Origin: Tannerella sp.
GTDB taxonomy: Bacteria; Bacteroidota; Bacteroidia; Bacteroidales; Tannerellaceae
DNA length: 10,389 nt
Direction of reading: 5' to 3'
NCBI GenBank assembly: GCA_031283785.1
Contig: JAITBC010000022.1
Coordinates: forward strand, 1 to 10,389
The position numbers were made by a program, and so were the translations under genes. The stretch's first letter is position 1. Each line of letters begins with the position of its first letter. This document shows, piece by piece, positions 7,382-10,389 of the stretch. Below the pieces are notes generated by a model. That model did not search any database. It was given only the letters and a program-made list of their open reading frames with translations, and had not been told where the DNA came from.

Positions 7382-9286
7382 ATGAAATATATAATAAAAA
7401 CAATAAAACTGTTAGTTTTATGTCTTAGCGTGTTTTTTTTCACAGACTGCTCCGATTATCTCGACGTAGTGCCCGATGGCGTCGCTACGTTGGACAATGC
7501 TTTCTCCAACCGGATAAATTCGGAAAAGTTCCTGTTCTCATGCTACAATATGCTGCCGGACCAGAATAATCCGTTCACTTATCCGGGAAATGTCGGCATA
7601 GACGAAATATGGTGGGACGTTGACGCGAGCGGTTTGAATAGCAGGAGCGGCGCCAGAATAGCGCGGAATGATCAGAATGCCTCTGATCCGTTTCAAAACT
7701 ATTGGGACGGCCGACGGGACGGTAAAAATTTATGGATAGGGATACGCGATTGCAACATATTCCTTGATAATATTGAACGTGTTCCCGACCTTCAGAATTG
7801 GGAAAGGATACGTTGGATATCGGAAGTGAAATTTATAAAGGCTTACCTGCATTTTTTCCTTTTGCAATTGTACGGCCCTATACCCATTGTTGATAAAAAC
7901 CTGCCGGTAGATGCTTTGCCCGAAGAGGTGCGCGTATACCGTGAACCGGTCGAAGAGGTAATTGAATATGTCGTAAACCTGCTGGACGAATCAATGGAAA
8001 ATCTTCCCGATTACATTGAAGAGACCGTAACGGAAATGGGGCGTATCACAAAACCGATCGCATATTCGGTGAAAGCGAAAGTGTTGGTATGGGCGGCAAG
8101 TCCACTCCTGAACGGCAATCCCGATTATATGAACTTTAAAGATAACAGGGATATACCGTTGATGCCTTTAACGGCAGACAAAACGAAATGGAACAGAGCC
8201 ATGGAAGCCGTTAAAGAAGCGATCAACGTCTGCCACCAAAACGGGCATGCTTTATTCCGTTATCAACGCGGTTTTGAAACCATATCGGAAACTACGCTCC
8301 TTAAATATACGTTAAGGGGAGCCGTATCGGAAAGACCTCAGTACAACCCGGAAGTAATCTGGGCGCATACAAGCGGTGATAATCAATTTCAAAACTACTG
8401 TACGCCTAAATTTTTCTCCAGCTATAGCGGTACGGCCGAATTAAGCGCTACACTGAAATTAGCCGAAACATATTACTCCCAAAACGGCGTTCCTATCGAC
8501 GAAGATCCTGTCTGGAATTATGCCGGACGTTACGATACGCGCATGAACGACGACACAACTCATCAATACTATATCGGTAAAGGCGAGATAACGGCAAACC
8601 TTAATTATTTCAGGGAACCGCGTTTCTACGCCCACCTGGCGTTCGACCGCAGTATTTTTGAAGCATTAGCCCAAAAAGAAGAAGAATCCATCATTATCAA
8701 AAACCGAAGCGGGGATAATCATGGCGTCGTATTTGCCGATTGCCATATATCGACGGGTTATTTCATTAAAAAACTGGTAAGTTTCCGATCCGCTACGACC
8801 ACCACCTCTCCCAGTCCGTGGAGATTCTCTATTCCCGTCATACGTCTGAGCGACTTGTACCTGTTGTATGCCGAGACGTTAAACGAAATAAAAGATGTGC
8901 CTGATAACGAAGTCTATCAGTGGGTAGACAGTATACGTTTGCGGGCAGGACTGGAAGGCGTTGTCGATTCCTGGGCAAAATATTCGGCCATACCGAATAA
9001 ACCCGCGACGAAAGAAGGAATGCGCGAAATTATCAAATGTGAACGGATGATTGAGCTTTCGTTCGAAGGGCAACGATTCTTCGACCTGCGCCGCTGGAAA
9101 GACGCCATGCGCTATGCAAATCAGCCCGTACAGGGTTGGGATTTCCAGGGCGTCAAAGTAGACGAATATTACCAGATTGTAACGTATTATACGAATCGCA
9201 ATTATACAATGAAAGATTATTTATGGCCTTTGTGGAATACGTCCATAACAAAAAACTCAAATTTAGTTCAGAATCCGGGATGGTAA
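7382..9286 (+). CDS. SusD/RagB-family nutrient-binding outer-membrane lipoprotein
   Basis: This 634-residue lipoprotein is the lid of the SusCD complex, capturing substrate at the cell surface and handing it to the barrel. The N-terminus is basic then hydrophobic, and the likely lipidated residue is Cys23 in FFFTDCSDYLDVVPDG. The CSDYLD..P motif after the cysteine is typical of SusD proteins, and the acidic residues suit surface export in Bacteroidota. Asp at -1 of the lipobox is unusual; an alternative cysteine is Cys14. A helical TPR-rich SusD-like N-terminal domain includes EVKFIKAYLHFFLLQLYGPIP (about 149-169, where YGPIP is conserved). The RagB/SusD C-terminal domain contains LSDLYLLYAETLNEI at about 489-503 and LSFEGQRFFDLRRW at about 558-571. 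The length is somewhat above the 500-600 usual for the family. The gene starts 17 bp after the susC-like stop and is surely co-transcribed. Substrate specificity cannot be deduced. Confidence 0.95.
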   Translation: MKYIIKTIKLLVLCLSVFFFTDCSDYLDVVPDGVATLDNAFSNRINSEKFLFSCYNMLPDQNNPFTYPGNVGIDEIWWDVDASGLNSRSGARIARNDQNASDPFQNYWDGRRDGKNLWIGIRDCNIFLDNIERVPDLQNWERIRWISEVKFIKAYLHFFLLQLYGPIPIVDKNLPVDALPEEVRVYREPVEEVIEYVVNLLDESMENLPDYIEETVTEMGRITKPIAYSVKAKVLVWAASPLLNGNPDYMNFKDNRDIPLMPLTADKTKWNRAMEAVKEAINVCHQNGHALFRYQRGFETISETTLLKYTLRGAVSERPQYNPEVIWAHTSGDNQFQNYCTPKFFSSYSGTAELSATLKLAETYYSQNGVPIDEDPVWNYAGRYDTRMNDDTTHQYYIGKGEITANLNYFREPRFYAHLAFDRSIFEALAQKEEESIIIKNRSGDNHGVVFADCHISTGYFIKKLVSFRSATTTTSPSPWRFSIPVIRLSDLYLLYAETLNEIKDVPDNEVYQWVDSIRLRAGLEGVVDSWAKYSAIPNKPATKEGMREIIKCERMIELSFEGQRFFDLRRWKDAMRYANQPVQGWDFQGVKVDEYYQIVTYYTNRNYTMKDYLWPLWNTSITKNSNLVQNPGW

Positions 9287-9304
9287 ATATAAAATGATAG
9301 AGCT

Positions 9305-10389
9305 ATGAATCGAAAAATAATCAATATGAAAAATAAACTTTTCCTTGCATATCAGGCAGGAATTGCAGTTTTACTGTCGGTTTTTATGTTTTCATGCAAT
9401 GAAGACCGGATAGGGCAGAATCCGACAGACAACGTCCCTCCTCCTTCAATAACAAACGTTCGGACGGAATCGTTACCCGGAGGAGGTAAGATAATCTACG
9501 ATCTGCCGAAAGAAACCGATTTGTCTTATGTTATTTGCGAGTATACGGTCAAAAATGAGAAAAAGATTGCACGTTCTTCCGTTTACAGCAATTTTGTTAC
9601 GATAGAAGGACTGGCCGACACATCGCCATGTGAATTTACACTGTATCTGGTTGACCATAGCGAAAATAAATCCGCTCCTTATGCCGGTTCTTTCACACCC
9701 CAGGAGCCTCCTTACAGGACGATCTTCAAGACACTCGAAGTGGAACCGGATTTCGGAGGCGTCGTCATTCGCTGGAAAAATGAAACGAATGCCATGATCG
9801 GAGCATTTCTGCTGGCTATGGGCGACGGAGGCGAATGGGAGGAATTTGATTTGGTCTTTTCTACCGTAATGGAAGACAAACGCGCCATAAGAGGTTATAA
9901 TACCGATCTCCGTTTGTTTGGCGTCACGCTTATCGATCAATTCGGAAATTATTCCGATACGCTGAAAGTGATGGCCGAACCTTTGTTCGAGAAAGAGTTA
10001 AACAAGAAAAACTTTAAAGACGGACACTTGCAGGGAGACAACTATACCTCACACAACAGCCGTCCTATAAGTAACATCTGGGACGGCGACCTTGCCGTGC
10101 TGTGGCACACCGTACCTGATGCCGGATTCACCCCGCCGCTGACGTTCACAATTGATTTGGGGATAAAGGCAAAACTTAGCCGTATGATGCTTTGGAACAG
10201 AGGCGAATCGTATTATTGGGGACAGCATAATCCGCGATATTTCGAAGTGTGGGGCACCGATGAATTGAAATATCCTATTGAAAATGAATACTGGAGCACA
10301 GGCCCATGGCGCAATGACTGGACACTGTTAGGTGATTTCGAAACGATCAAACCTTCCGGACTTCCTTTAGGACAAGTCAGATCGGAAGA
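9305..10389 (+). CDS. DUF4959/DUF5126/DUF5000-type surface lipoprotein, partial (3' end outside window)
   Basis: An open frame of 361 codons begins 18 bp after the susD-like stop and runs off the right edge without a stop codon. The N-terminus is a lipoprotein signal with lipobox FMFSC and Cys31, followed by NEDR; the acidic residues favour surface display. An in-frame ATG at 9326 (MKNKLFL) gives a shorter, equally good signal peptide. The first domain, from about 47 to 130 (SITNVRTESLPGGGKIIYDL), is a fibronectin-III-like beta-sandwich resembling DUF4959. A second, from about 133 to 240 (EPPYRTIFKTLEVEPDFGGV), resembles DUF5126. From about 250 the sequence (SNIWDGDLAVLWHT, FTIDLG, RYFEVWGTDE) has a discoidin-like (F5/8 type C) pattern resembling DUF5000. 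Such proteins commonly follow SusC/SusD in polysaccharide utilization loci and are thought to bind glycans. Domain names are from recognition of sequence style, not a search; the lipoprotein and operon assignment is firmer. Confidence 0.85.
   Translation, partial: MNRKIINMKNKLFLAYQAGIAVLLSVFMFSCNEDRIGQNPTDNVPPPSITNVRTESLPGGGKIIYDLPKETDLSYVICEYTVKNEKKIARSSVYSNFVTIEGLADTSPCEFTLYLVDHSENKSAPYAGSFTPQEPPYRTIFKTLEVEPDFGGVVIRWKNETNAMIGAFLLAMGDGGEWEEFDLVFSTVMEDKRAIRGYNTDLRLFGVTLIDQFGNYSDTLKVMAEPLFEKELNKKNFKDGHLQGDNYTSHNSRPISNIWDGDLAVLWHTVPDAGFTPPLTFTIDLGIKAKLSRMMLWNRGESYYWGQHNPRYFEVWGTDELKYPIENEYWSTGPWRNDWTLLGDFETIKPSGLPLGQVRSE

Noticed and set aside
9473..9940. 155-codon minus-strand frame
   Set aside because: It lies wholly antisense to the third operon gene, whose 361-codon frame has a lipoprotein signal and operon position. 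The antisense product looks like nothing known.

Overview
The window looks like chromosomal DNA from a member of the Bacteroidota, probably a gut-type Bacteroidales. The evidence is a RagA/SusC-like TonB-dependent porin directly followed by a RagB/SusD-like lipoprotein and a surface lipoprotein of the DUF4959/DUF5126/DUF5000 type. Lipoproteins with acidic residues just after the lipid-anchored cysteine, and promoters of the Bacteroides form TTTG-N17..19-TANNTTTG, point the same way. Species and substrate cannot be told from the sequence.

Left part (1-2207, minus strand): an RND efflux operon reads leftwards. The complete periplasmic adaptor (membrane fusion protein) gene at 1104-2207 is followed 23 bp later by an RND inner-membrane permease gene. 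The permease is cut off after about 320 of the roughly 1040 residues expected. Beyond the break is about 110 bp of AT-rich DNA with a 15-bp direct repeat, which looks like the end of an insertion sequence. The pump is therefore almost certainly dead at this locus, and no outer-membrane factor gene is seen.

Middle (2208-3338): a divergent intergenic region with candidate promoters on both strands leads into a complete aldo/keto reductase gene of the YdhF type, with all four catalytic residues present.

Regulatory region (3339-4094): 756 bp without a convincing gene. It begins with a GC-rich stretch that may be a gene remnant. It then holds a TTTG-N19-TACCTTTG promoter, a 13-bp palindrome, a perfect sigma-54 promoter core (TGGCAC-N5-TTGCA), a (GA)21 dinucleotide tract starting exactly at the -12 box, a 20-bp near-palindrome, and a very strong intrinsic terminator that ends 41 bp before the SusC start. 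Together these suggest a long, conditionally terminated leader controlling the downstream polysaccharide-utilization-type operon. This is the most unusual part of the window.

Right part (4095-10389, plus strand): a tight operon of susC-like, susD-like and a DUF4959/DUF5000 lipoprotein gene, with gaps of 17 and 18 bp. The last gene runs off the right edge. SusC forms the TonB-energised outer-membrane channel, SusD the surface lid, and the third protein is a probable accessory glycan-binding lipoprotein. Enzymes for the substrate are not in the window and would be expected further right.
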